From positions 248,001 to 312,000 of the forward strand of contig JAGTXX020000013.1 of assembly GCA_019044685.2 (NCBI GenBank): a stretch of DNA of 64,000 nt, written 5' to 3'. Under the pieces are notes generated by a model, which was not told the origin of the DNA, made no database searches, and saw only the letters and a list, made by a program, of their open reading frames with translations. Numbering within the stretch: position 1 is the stretch's first letter; each line of letters begins with the position of its first letter. Origin of the DNA: Nannochloris sp. 'desiccata'. Taxonomy: Eukaryota; Chlorophyta; Trebouxiophyceae; Chlorellales; Chlorellaceae. Both the position numbers and the translations under genes were made by a program. This document shows, in pieces, positions 24,003-33,728 of the stretch.

Positions 24003-25543
24003 ATACGATGCTTCTCCATACTGTACTAATAGAATAGGAAGATTTTGCACTACAGAAGATTACTATATTTGTTTGTTTTTGTGTATATCAATAGAAGTTA
24101 ATACCTAGCTTGCATGGCCATGGTGTTTTGCCACTGCTTTCTTTTCCTGTTCCGTTTTTTTTTTCAATACAAGTTTAACACATCAGTTTAACCGATTCCA
24201 TCTCATTTGATCAGAAATGCATCATCGTGATTAGAAGACGCTCTGTTTATTGCCCCCCTCTTGTGGTATTTGCTACTCGGTATCTTTTCTTCCCCTCCCG
24301 TGTCCCCTTTGATAAAAAATTAATAAAAAAAATCGGTTTCTAAATTTTTGTTGCTGCATTTGTTTCTTTATTTTGTTATTTTCACATGTGGGTGGTCCCA
24401 TGGCAAGTGTTCGCACAAGCAAATACAAGCTGCTTCAATTAGATGGTCTTCTTTCGAACTACCACTTTCGAGCGGTGGCTTGAGCAGCCGGCGGCCTTGG
24501 GTGCGGGGCGAGGCATTCCCAGTCATCGAATTGATAGCTAGATGATATCATGATCTGCGCATTTTAACTAGTTTAGTAGCTTTATAACTAAATTAACTAC
24601 TAAGAAAGGGAAATGTGGCCCTTGAGCCCGAGCGGTGGAGGCCTTTGCCAAATTATAAAAATTAATTCTAAACTTCATGTCTTTGTTGATTTACTCCTGC
24701 TTTACTCCCGTTTCTATTCGTTTTCTCTTTCACAATGCGATAAGATATGCACCCGGGCGGGGCTGATCCGTCTGGTTGCGCTTTTATTTGTCGCTTGCTG
24801 CGCTGCCGCTGTTGCCTCTTTGTCAACAGCGACTGCTGTGCCACCTCCATTCTCCCTTCTTGCACCCTTTATTCTGTAACACACGTAGCATAGTATTTTA
24901 TACCTCTAATATATCAGATTTTACACTAGCAAGGGGAGAAGACGAAAAAATCACATACCCTATTTCCCCTTTCAATATTTAGTTTGCTGAAAAGTTGCTC
25001 CTCCACCAACAGAAGCGATCAATCCAACAGCAAAAGAAAGTTAGACGAAGGAAAATAAACCCAACTTGAAGGCAGAGAAGGGAAACATACCCTTAATTAT
25101 TATTAGTTAATATTTGATGAAAACCCATAATCAAATCAAATCTATAAATAACTTACCACCATTTCAATATTGGAACACCAAAGTAAAACTGAAGGTCAGG
25201 CGACTGTGAGTATTGTTTTAGATTTAAAAAAGGGGGAAAAAAACCAAACAGTCAACAGCGTGTTTTCAAGTTTAGGAAGAGAGAATAACTACGTTTTAAG
25301 GCGTTTCATTATTAAAAAAGCGTCCTTGAAGGGAAAGGGAAAAATCACATGGAGAGCCGAAATGTAGGAAGAAAACTTTGAGTTCAGAAAAAGTGCTCCT
25401 TGACACTCTTTATTGGGTCTTGGATGGAGATGTAAATATCACACTGTTTGTTTATTAGGAAGGGAAAGAGAAAGGCTGGTAGTTCAATTCTTGAAGGAGG
25501 TTTATATAGAGAGTTCTTATTTTAAAGTTATCTCCGCTTCTTT
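24003..25543. other. Long intergenic region, no gene recognised
   Basis: 1.54 kb between the membrane-protein and PLAC8 genes, the longest unassigned stretch in the first half of the window. I looked for snRNA, tRNA and SRP RNA signatures and saw none. Open frames at 24348-24545, 24613-24879 and 25170-25367 (+) lack domain content. 24400-24545 is locally GC-rich against an AT-rich background and could be a structured non-coding RNA; this is speculation. Confidence 0.4.
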
Positions 25544-26366
25544 TTACTTGGCCATCTCGACCTGAGCGGGGGCTGTGGTAGCAGCGCCAGCAGCAGAAGG
25601 GGCTTCAGTGCTGACTCCCCAGTTGAACTCCTCGGGCTTCAAAGGACCAGCTGGATTGCGGTAGTAGACTTCACGGGCATCCTGGCACACGGCAAAGCAG
25701 TTGACGCAAGGGATGGTGTAGGTGATGCAATCGGCTCTGTCCTGCTCCTTGAGGAATTCGGGAGAGATGGGGAGCTGGTAGGCGTCACGGATAGCCTTGC
25801 GGGTAGGGCCAGCGACGAGACCGCACGCGCAAATGCAAGAGTAGAGCTGCAAAAATTTCCAGAAAATAATAGGTAAGTATCCATCATGGCATGGTTGTTG
25901 GGGGATGAAATTTACGAAAACTGTATCAAGTAAAATTTTAAGGAACCCACATAGAATTTCAAGCAATGGTTGACCATGTCACCACCGTGAACCTTCTCGG
26001 CGGTCTGGCCATACACAACGCCTGAAAAAAAACAAAAAAAACCTTAGAAATTCGAGGCAATGAAATTCAACCGAGAAACAGGCACTATTTGATGTAATCC
26101 ACTTACAAGGCAAGCAATACCCGATGAGAGCTGCAAAAGTAAATTTATTAGGGAAGTAGGCGTTAGCAATTGTGCACAGAAAGGGAAGTTCTTAATAGAT
26201 TCAAGTCTGGTAAGATGATAGAATGCCAACTACTCTATAAGTACGCACCACCAATGGGGTCTTCGCCGACCTCGAGCATACCAGAGGTCCATTTTCCAGA
26301 CTCGCAAACACGGGGCACAGCGGGCGCAGGTGCAGCGGCAGGAGTAGCAGCAGGAGTAGTTGCCAT
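25544..26366 (-). CDS. PLAC8-family cysteine-rich protein
   Basis: Four exons: 26366-26249, 26131-26108 (a 24-nt microexon), 26021-25951 and 25846-25544, in phase, 171 aa. The N-terminus is Ala/Pro/Thr-rich (MATTPAATPAAAP). The PLAC8 domain runs from WTSGMLEVGEDPIGALIGYCLPC through VYGQTAEKV, SCICACGLV and CVNCFAVCQDAREV, matching the plant family's 'CPC..GQ.AE' and 'CALCQ.yRE' blocks. Members in plants include cadmium-resistance and cell-number-regulator proteins at the plasma membrane. The C-terminal tail is Ala/Pro-rich and ends AQVEMAK. Codon bias suggests high expression. Confidence 0.88.
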
Positions 26367-26687
26367 GATGATTTAATAAATAGGATTTAACAGAAGGACT
26401 GTGGTGAGAGGAGAGCTAACCCTGGGGGATTTAGATAAACAATAGTTATTCGGTATAATTCGAAGATGTGTTGTCGCAGTAGACTGTGGCACATAACGCC
26501 AATCTCCAAGCAGGACCCGATAGATAGAGGCTCAGCAGCTGCTGATGTGGCTCTCATGGGGTGGATCTCTCTCTCATCCCTAAATCAAACAGGTCTGAAG
26601 TGTTCGTTTCTTACACATGTAGGACACTGTACTACTACCTAACACACTTTTACAAATAAACAACCATGTATATACGCGACTCACAAC
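26367..26687. other. Intergenic region
   Basis: 321 bp between the PLAC8 gene start and the glutaredoxin stop, both on the minus strand. It should contain the PLAC8 promoter and the glutaredoxin 3' UTR; nothing else is seen. Confidence 0.5.
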
Positions 26688-27587
26688 TTAACCATGCAGC
26701 ATTTGTTTCAATTCGCCGTTGGTGTGCATCTGCTCTAATATATCAGACCCTCCAATAAACTCCCCCCTGACAAAAACCTGAGGAATCGTAGGCCACTGGG
26801 TATAATTTTTAATAGCATCACGTACACCAGGGTTGTAAATCTCATCAAGAACATTCACCACTTCAAATTCTTGTCCTGCTACTTCACTTAGAATGGTCAA
26901 TGCCTTGTGTGAGAAACCGCAAGCAGGCTCTGTTCGTGTGCCCTTTAAGAAAATAACCACCTTGTTCGACTTGACAACCTGCTCTATAAGGAATTCGACA
27001 GTACATGTGAGGTCTTCAATTCCTTTCCCGGAGGTTAAACGGATTTCGGGTTTAGCAGCACGAGCACGGCGTTGTTGCCATTTCTTTTCACCAGGGGCAT
27101 TGCCCGGAGGAATAGCTCCAATCGAATTGACTGCTTCTTGAATCCATTCTTTCCAAGCTTCTGTGAGCTCATCTTTACCAGCATCAGGCATTTCCAGGAC
27201 TTTTACAGAGCCGACCAACTCGGGGAGAGCGTCAATGTGGGTGGCAACACTGACTGCGACTTTACGAGAGACACCGACAAATTGAAGATTGCCTTGAGGA
27301 TCGTAGACAGCGTAAACACCAGAGGTTACGGGGAGAATGTCAGTAATAGGAATGGCAGGGGTGTTTTCGAAAGAAAGAGAGGCAGCAGCAGCGCAGATAA
27401 TGGTGGTGTTGCGAGCAGCTGCAGCAGCAACGGCAGCTGCAGCCGGGCGGGTGGCAATTGAATTGAAATTTAAAAATGCAGGCATCACGCGATGGATGGC
27501 ATTAATGGATTTATTAGATGCAAGGGAGTTTTTCGGCATGGCAATAGCAGCACTGGCCTGCACATTCATAGAAATTGAACACTGCAT
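26688..27587 (-). CDS. GRXS16: Chloroplast monothiol glutaredoxin with GIY-YIG domain (GRXS16 type)
   Basis: Intronless, 299 aa. The first ~70 residues form an Ala/Ser-rich plastid transit peptide. Residues ~85-150 carry the GIY-YIG-like module (SGVYAVYDPQGNLQFVGVSR) and residues ~200-295 the class II glutaredoxin with active site CGFS (TEPACGFSHKAL) and WPTIPQVFVRGEFIGGSDI. This fusion is characteristic of plants and green algae. CGFS glutaredoxins bind and deliver [2Fe-2S] clusters with glutathione; GRXS16 acts in the stroma and the two domains regulate each other by disulfide formation. Its presence is one of the strongest taxonomic signals in the window. Confidence 0.93.
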   Translation of the reverse strand: MQCSISMNVQASAAIAMPKNSLASNKSINAIHRVMPAFLNFNSIATRPAAAAVAAAAARNTTIICAAAASLSFENTPAIPITDILPVTSGVYAVYDPQGNLQFVGVSRKVAVSVATHIDALPELVGSVKVLEMPDAGKDELTEAWKEWIQEAVNSIGAIPPGNAPGEKKWQQRRARAAKPEIRLTSGKGIEDLTCTVEFLIEQVVKSNKVVIFLKGTRTEPACGFSHKALTILSEVAGQEFEVVNVLDEIYNPGVRDAIKNYTQWPTIPQVFVRGEFIGGSDILEQMHTNGELKQMLHG

Positions 27588-27870
27588 GTCGATGGAATTT
27601 GCCGAGATTAACGCAACTAGGTTGCAAATAAGTAAAAGGCGTAAATTAAAAGGGCTTTGGGTTTCCTATCTTCGATGTCAATATGACATTGGGCATTTAC
27701 TGGCGCATTCGCGCCTATTATCCTCTTAGAAAAATTGGCCTGAAATTTATAAAAAGAAGAAACGTCGAATATTTCAGCCTTGGCAACGTTTTCATGGGGT
27801 TTTATTAAATCTTCACACTGTTTATGTCATATTCAAATCATGGTATAAGTGCTTGGAACGTGCGACAACC

Positions 27871-29290
27871 ATGGGCCAGGGTACAAGCAGACCCGACAAA
27901 ATAATCCAAGACTTGCCTGAAGATGAACGTTATTTTGGCTTTGAAAACTTTGGGAATACATGCTACTGCAATAGTGTGCTCCAGGCGCTGTATTTCTGCA
28001 CACCTTTTAGGCAGCGTGTGCTGCAATATGCCTCCCAACTCTCATCCAGATCAGACCCCAAGGAGAGCATTCTCACTTGTTTAGCAGAGCTGTTTGCCCA
28101 GGTATGTAGCTGGCTTTCTCGTAAAGACTTGTACAGCAGCAAGGGTTTCATACGTTAGTAGGATTCTTGCGTCTCAGGGCTTGAATCTCTCCAGCAATTT
28201 CGAGACATACTATTCCTTGTTTGCTTCTGATCAAAGATCATTCTCACCCCCGCCCCCGTCCTCTTTTTTTGTTTTGCAGATCAATGCCCAGCGTAAAAAG
28301 ACTGGCTACCTCTCCCCACGCAAATTCGTAGGCAAAGTCAAAGCTGAAAACGAGCTTTTTAGTGGATACATGCACCAAGACGCCCACGAATTTCTAAATT
28401 ATTTACTTAATGACGTTTCAGAGTCACTAGCTAGAGAAACTAAAGCGGCAACAGCAAATGGCAAATCTCACCATGCACCCCCAATATCGAGTTCGTTCCA
28501 TGTAAGGACACCGTCCTTACAAGCTCTACATCAAATGCAGCAGCAACAACAACAAGGAAATATTAATGGAACAGGAACCAACAGCGGCCCCATTTCCACT
28601 TGGGTCGATGAAATATTTCAAGGAAAACTAGTCAACGAGACGCGTTGTTTACGATGTGATAGCGTGACAAGTCGGCAAGAATCATTTTACGATTTATCTT
28701 TAGAAATAGGCACGAATTGCTCAGTTACCGCATGCTTACGACAATTCTCATCAAATGAAACATTAGATGGCGCTGATAAGTTTTCTTGTGATGAATGTGG
28801 CTGCAAACAAGAAGCTCAGAAACGTATGCGCGTTGCATCCTTACCACCAGTCCTGTGTTTACACCTAAAACGGTTCAAATACGTCGAATCTGCCGGTCAA
28901 ATGCAAAAATTAACTCACCGAGTGGTTTTCCCTTTCCACCTAAAATTAACCAATACAACCGACACATGCCCTGATGCTGATGCGGAGTATTCCCTCACCG
29001 CAGTTGTTGTGCATATGGGTGCACATGTCAATCATGGCCATTACGTAGCGTTGGTCAAATCTGCTGGAAAGTGGGTATGCTTTGATGATGAGGTGGTGCA
29101 TGGCATCACAGAAGCACAAGTGCAAAGTACTTTTGGACACACACAGCAGCCTGTAGTGAGGGCAGATGGGGCAGGGAATGGGCATGTAGATCATGCATAT
29201 ATTCTGTTTTATCAAAAAAGATCGCCAGGGGGGGAACGAGGAAGTAACGATTGTGGTGATGCTGAGGTAGTTGAAGCAAAAGTGGTTTAG
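27871..29290 (+). CDS. Ubiquitin-specific protease, USP12/USP46 (UBP3/4) type
   Basis: Deubiquitinating cysteine protease of family C19, 413 aa. Two exons: 27871-28101 and 28280-29290. The Cys box is GNTCYCNSVLQAL, the His box NHGHYVALV and the acidic residue lies in WVCFDDE. The zinc-binding pairs CLRC and CDECGC are present. MGQGTS at the N terminus is a possible N-myristoylation signal. Compact USP12/46 proteins work with WD-repeat activators (UAF1/WDR20 type) in animals; plant counterparts are UBP3 and UBP4. A Gln-rich insert (MQQQQQQGN) lies between the Cys box and the zinc-binding fingers. The start lies 283 bp from the divergent glutaredoxin gene. Confidence 0.93.
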
Positions 29291-29469
29291 TTGTTGTTCC
29301 TTCCCGATGTGTATTGATTATTGTAATTGTATTCTGTTTCTTCCCCTGGTGTAAATTAACTACCTCAGAAGAGCATTATTTGAATATATTGTTACAAGAT
29401 TTTACTACAGCACTATGTTTTTTAAAGCATCAAGAAACCATTCCTTTAAAAAATAATATTCTATTTTTT

Positions 29470-30391
29470 TTAAAAGATAGCAACTGAAGGTCTGACACCC
29501 TTGAAGGTAGTCTTATAGACCCTGCTGCTAGGACGCACCATGCGGCGAGTGAGAGGGAACTTGATGTTAGAGTCATGGAACTGCTTGATGTTGGGACGCT
29601 TGGTGTCAGCAGCCTTCACGGTGGCAGTCTTAATAATAGAGATGCCGCTGTGACGGACACGATGGCGGGAACCCATTTCCTGGTAGAGCTGCTGAACGGC
29701 ACCGTTGAGGGTGACATCACGGTACTCCTTGTAGGCGTTGTGGACACCAGTACGGGAGTTGTAACGAACCCAAATGCCAAAGTTCTTAATAGTGGTAGGG
29801 TTCTTCTCGAAGATTTCATTGATAGCCAAAATCTGACCATTGGCCTTCTTTACACGCCTCAATTTCCTCAAGAAATACCTGTAGAGAAATGGTTGGGAAG
29901 ATAGATTCGATAAGCTTATGTGTTTTGATAAATAAATAGTATGCACTTCCAATTTTAGTTGAGTTATATGGCCGACGGCCCCACCCCCCAAAATAAAAGT
30001 TTTCAAAAATTAAGTAGCATCCTTGTTCAGGGCTAATTTCAAATTTTCCCAATAACTCACCAGAACTTGGACTTTGCTTTGACATCGTCCCTACCCCAAA
30101 GCTTCATTCTATAGATCTGAGGGCTGGGGTCACGCTCAGTGGGCAAATGGCGTCCCACAATTTGGAACTGACGGTATAAAAACTGCAGAAAAGAGTGAGG
30201 TAAATAATTGGTAAGTTTGATTGGCCTCTAAAATATGCTCCGAAAGCTTCTTCTAGTTGCTTTAAGCTGTCCCAAGGCCGCCCCTTTTGCTGGGAAATTC
30301 TAAAAATCAATTCAAGACGCTAACAGCAGGGTTTTTAATAAACATATGCTTGGAAATCCATCAACTCATAGCATCTATGAACCTCCACCAT
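29470..30391 (-). CDS. RPL18A: Ribosomal protein eL20 (RPL18a)
   Basis: 60S ribosomal protein. Exon 3 (29878-29470) and exon 2 (30182-30061) join in phase as [18 protein letters not shown], giving 177 residues from [19 protein letters not shown] to GVRPSVAIF. Conserved blocks include [55 protein letters not shown] and [10 protein letters not shown]. Only the initiator Met and perhaps a few residues are missing; they must be in a tiny upstream exon. The best candidate ATG is at 30391, spliced either directly (ATG|GTGGAG) or after two more codons; other ATGs nearby are possible, so the 5' end is unresolved. Multi-intron ribosomal protein genes with a start-codon exon are common. Confidence 0.88.
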
Positions 30392-30940
30392 CGAATGCCC
30401 TCTTCAGCTTGGTTAAACTAATAGACAAGAGGTCCATTATTCAAGTGATGAAGCTATTGACGGCTAGTTGTTCAAGAGCCGCAGAGATAATTAATTCTTT
30501 CGGCTAATTACTACTTCTAATTAGCATTTCCAAGCGCCGGAACATCATCTCTAGCAGCCTGTTTAGTTTCGCTTGCGGCTCATTTTCTCATCTCTGCGGC
30601 AACCGGAAAGCCCCAAAAGTCCCATTGCGTACCTGAACCATCTTATAATGCTCTCCTACAAAGCCTACCAACGGCTAGAGTTTAAAGAGGCAGATTTAGG
30701 CCAAAAACGAGGCTTTTCTCACTGCAGCGGCGAAGACTTGAATTTGTTCGATGAATTGACCCTGGCAGCATTGAATTAAATGATATTCAATGCTCATGAA
30801 TGTACTAGAAACCCACAGAAAGTAACTGTAATCATACCCAATACACTCTGAACTTTGCTGTTATCTCCATAATTGTTGCTCCATACTTTGAGATTTCGTG
30901 ATCTTCTTGGATTTTAAAAGATTCTCTTAATACTTACAAA
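30392..30940. other. Intergenic region between divergent genes
   Basis: 549 bp likely containing the promoters of eL20 (-) and U2AF35 (+). A short open frame at 30573-30779 (+) shows no conserved content. Confidence 0.45.
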
Positions 30941-32130
30941 ATGGCGGAGCACTTGGCGAATATTTTTGGTACAGAAAAGGATAGAGTAAACTGTCCTTTT
31001 TACTTCAAAATAGGGTATGTTTGAAATTTCCTAAAAGATTCTTAATCATTTTCCTATGTTTTACACAAGTAAATCTGCGACTAACCCTTCTCTTACCCCA
31101 CTTCCTTTCCCAATGCAGAGCATGCCGACATGGAGATAGATGTTCCCGTCTCCACAACAGACCTACAATAAGTCCTACCTTACTTCTTCACAATATGTAT
31201 ATGAATCCCGTCTTGAATGCTCCGCTAGGCCCCGACGGCCTTCCTGTCCCCGTAGACCCTTCCAAGGTACAAGACTTCTTCGAAGACTTTTACGAAGACA
31301 TTTTCTTAGAGCTAGACAAATTTGGAGAAGTAGAACATCTCTGTGTATGTGATAATTTAGCAGATCACATGGTGGGCAATGTCTACATCAAATTTCGAGA
31401 TGAAGAAGGAGCTGCACGTGCATTACAAGGTTTCCAAGGTAGATATTACGCTGGTAAACCTATACAAGTAGAATTTTCTCCGGTAACAGACTTTAGAGAA
31501 TCAACATGCCGGCAATATGAAGAAGGGACGTGTAGTCGTGGTGGCTACTGCAATTTCATGCACGTTCGCCCAGTTTCTAGAGAACTCCGTAAACAGTGTT
31601 TTGGTAGATATAAAGGTGGATCTGGTGGATCCACACGATTTCATGAGAATAGCGGGCGCGGTGGTGGTGGAGGTGATCGTAGAAGAAATCAAAGGGGGGA
31701 CGGCGGCGGCGGTGGCAGAAGGTACAACGACCGTAGAGGTGGCGGTGGTCGCTATGATGACTATAACGACCGTGGACGTAGTAGGTACGACGATAGAAGA
31801 GGTGGTGGTAGAGATAGAGATGATTCTGCAGAAAGAAGAGCTCGTATAGCTCAATGGAACTCGCAATCAAGCGGCGGCGGTGTGGCTGCCCCTGTAGCAG
31901 CTCCCGCTGCTGCTGTACCTGTTTTCCATAATTACGGAGGAGCTGCTGCTGTTGCCCCGGCAGCAGCATATGGTAGTTTTGCAGCCCCACCGCAGCAACA
32001 GCAACAGTACGGCGGTGGTGGTGGTGGTGGTAGTAGAGGCAGAGGGAGGCAGGGGTATGATGCTGGCGGAAGCGGAGCGAATACCGTTCCTATTGCAGGC
32101 ATGAGAAGTTTCCCGAATTATCAAGATTAA
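30941..32130 (+). CDS. U2AF1: U2AF small subunit (U2AF35)
   Basis: Splicing factor that recognises the 3' splice-site AG with U2AF65. Two exons: 30941-31014 ([25 protein letters not shown]) and 31119-32130. Zinc finger 1 is [20 protein letters not shown], then a UHM/RRM domain (about residues 50-145; [36 protein letters not shown]), then zinc finger 2 [19 protein letters not shown]. The C-terminal third is Gly/Arg-rich with RGG and RYDD motifs rather than the classic RS repeats, and ends with a Gly-rich low-complexity tail. The protein is directly relevant to the AG-dependent introns seen throughout the window. Confidence 0.94.
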
Positions 32131-32298
32131 TCTGATTTATCTGAACACAGCATCTTTCTCTCTTAAGTTCTTCAAACTTGACAATTTTGACTTTGTAGTA
32201 CACAGGTGTAAAATTAATAAAATACATATGTAGTGTAAGGAAACATCTTGAGCTTCCTTTCCTGACATCTATATACACAGTTTTTGAATACTTTATTA

Positions 32299-33551
32299 TT
32301 AAGGAATACTACTACTACTACTGTACTGACTCCATGCGTAGATAGCTGCACTCACTACCGCTGTTTCCGCAGCAAACTGAATCACCGTCTTTGTCACATC
32401 CCCTTTGCTTTTCTTTCCTTTACTTCCAGCGACATCTCTAAACCGTAAATTTTCCGAATCGTGCATTAGAGCGTAACACACGCCTCTCATATGGCCTTTT
32501 CCTAATACACCAACAACTGTGTTTGTGCCGTTGACAGCTTTTGATCTTTTTAAACTCCATGCCATGTAGAGATCCCGTTCATGCACTAGAGGAGGCAATG
32601 CTTCTGGGTATTTGTTTGCTAACGAGGATAGCATATAAGAAACGGCATCGTCGTCTTTCAGCTGCTCTACAGCTTGCGCTGCAGCCAACGCTCCACCTGT
32701 CGCCTGCGCATCTCGTACCCCTTCTAATAACTCCAAAAAAAGTTTCCACCTGGAAGCACGTGGTAATGCTTCCCATGCTCTGCGAAGAGTGACTTCAATG
32801 GGCCTATCACCTAGTACTATCTGTGCACCAATTTGTTCAGCAGCTTCTCTTGCGGCAAAAAATTCAGCGCCACTATTGATACCGACTTCTGCCGAGAGTT
32901 TTGAAGATAAATTGCCGAGAAGGACTCTTAATAGCAAAGCACTGCGGCCACCAAGAGCGATAGTACGTTGGAAGGACTCTAATAAGTTACCTCCGCTTAA
33001 ACTAAATGCATTGTTTCCTATACTTTTATTATTTTTACTACTCGGTGTTGTCTCTGAGATATTGTGTTCTTTCTCTTCTTGTTGTTGGTAGAGCTGTGCT
33101 GATCTGCTTTTGCATAGTTCTACAACAACATTTTGTGGTTTTGTAGCTAAAACAACCCTGCGAACGTCCTCTGCTGATTGTAGGGAAAGATGGGCAGTGC
33201 CCACAAGAAGAACGAGTTCAGGTTCTTTGTAGCCATCTGATCTCCGTTCTTGATAGTTTTCAGGGCGTGGAACAGCAATTAACGTACCTGCAAGAACATG
33301 AAATTTATATAATTAAGTGATATAGTAGGGAAACTAGTTGTTATGTCGATCAAATTGTAAATATGGAGTGCAAAAGTGAGGCTGCCAGTGGCTCTCTTAC
33401 CGCTCTCGGCAAGGTCTTGAAGCTGAGGATACGTTTGCTGCACTAGAGCCACAGATCGGCGCACTAACTGCTTTCTATGATCATAAGCTGGTGGCGGACT
33501 AGGAATAATGGGGGTGCTTGCAACAATAGCTGCGCATGTGATCACAAACAT
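32299..33551 (-). CDS. TraB-domain protein
   Basis: Two exons: 33551-33401 and 33287-32299, 379 aa. The N-terminal MFVITCAAIVAS stretch is hydrophobic and could be a signal or mitochondrial/ER anchor. The TraB/PrgY domain is recognisable from LLVGTAHLSLQSAEDV, VVVELCKSR, the HERDLYMAWSLKR block and VVGVLGKGHMRGVCYAL. Eukaryotic TraB proteins include the plant TRB family linked to ER-mitochondria contacts and mitophagy; bacterial ones affect pheromone shutdown. A hydrophobic segment near the C terminus (VIQFAAETAVVSAAIYAWSQY) fits a tail anchor. The biochemical activity of the family is not settled. Confidence 0.85.
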
Positions 33552-33728
33552 CTTTCAAAATCGCTACCCAAAAGAGTTGGATTAAGGGCTTTCTTCTGTA
33601 ACGTGCATACGCCTAGATATTTAGGTTCACTTAAGTAATTATCCCAAAATTTTACTGGTTTATTTTTACAGAATCTACAATAAAATGATTGGTTCAGAAA
33701 CGAATTGCTGCGTCCACCGCTCTATGCT

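Noticed and set aside
24400..24620. Possible structured RNA in a GC-rich patch
   Set aside because: No U1, U2, U4, U5, U6, SRP, RNase P or tRNA signature could be found by eye.
31501..32124. Several long frames antisense or alternate to the U2AF35 tail
   Set aside because: They are shadows of the Gly/Arg-rich coding repeat.
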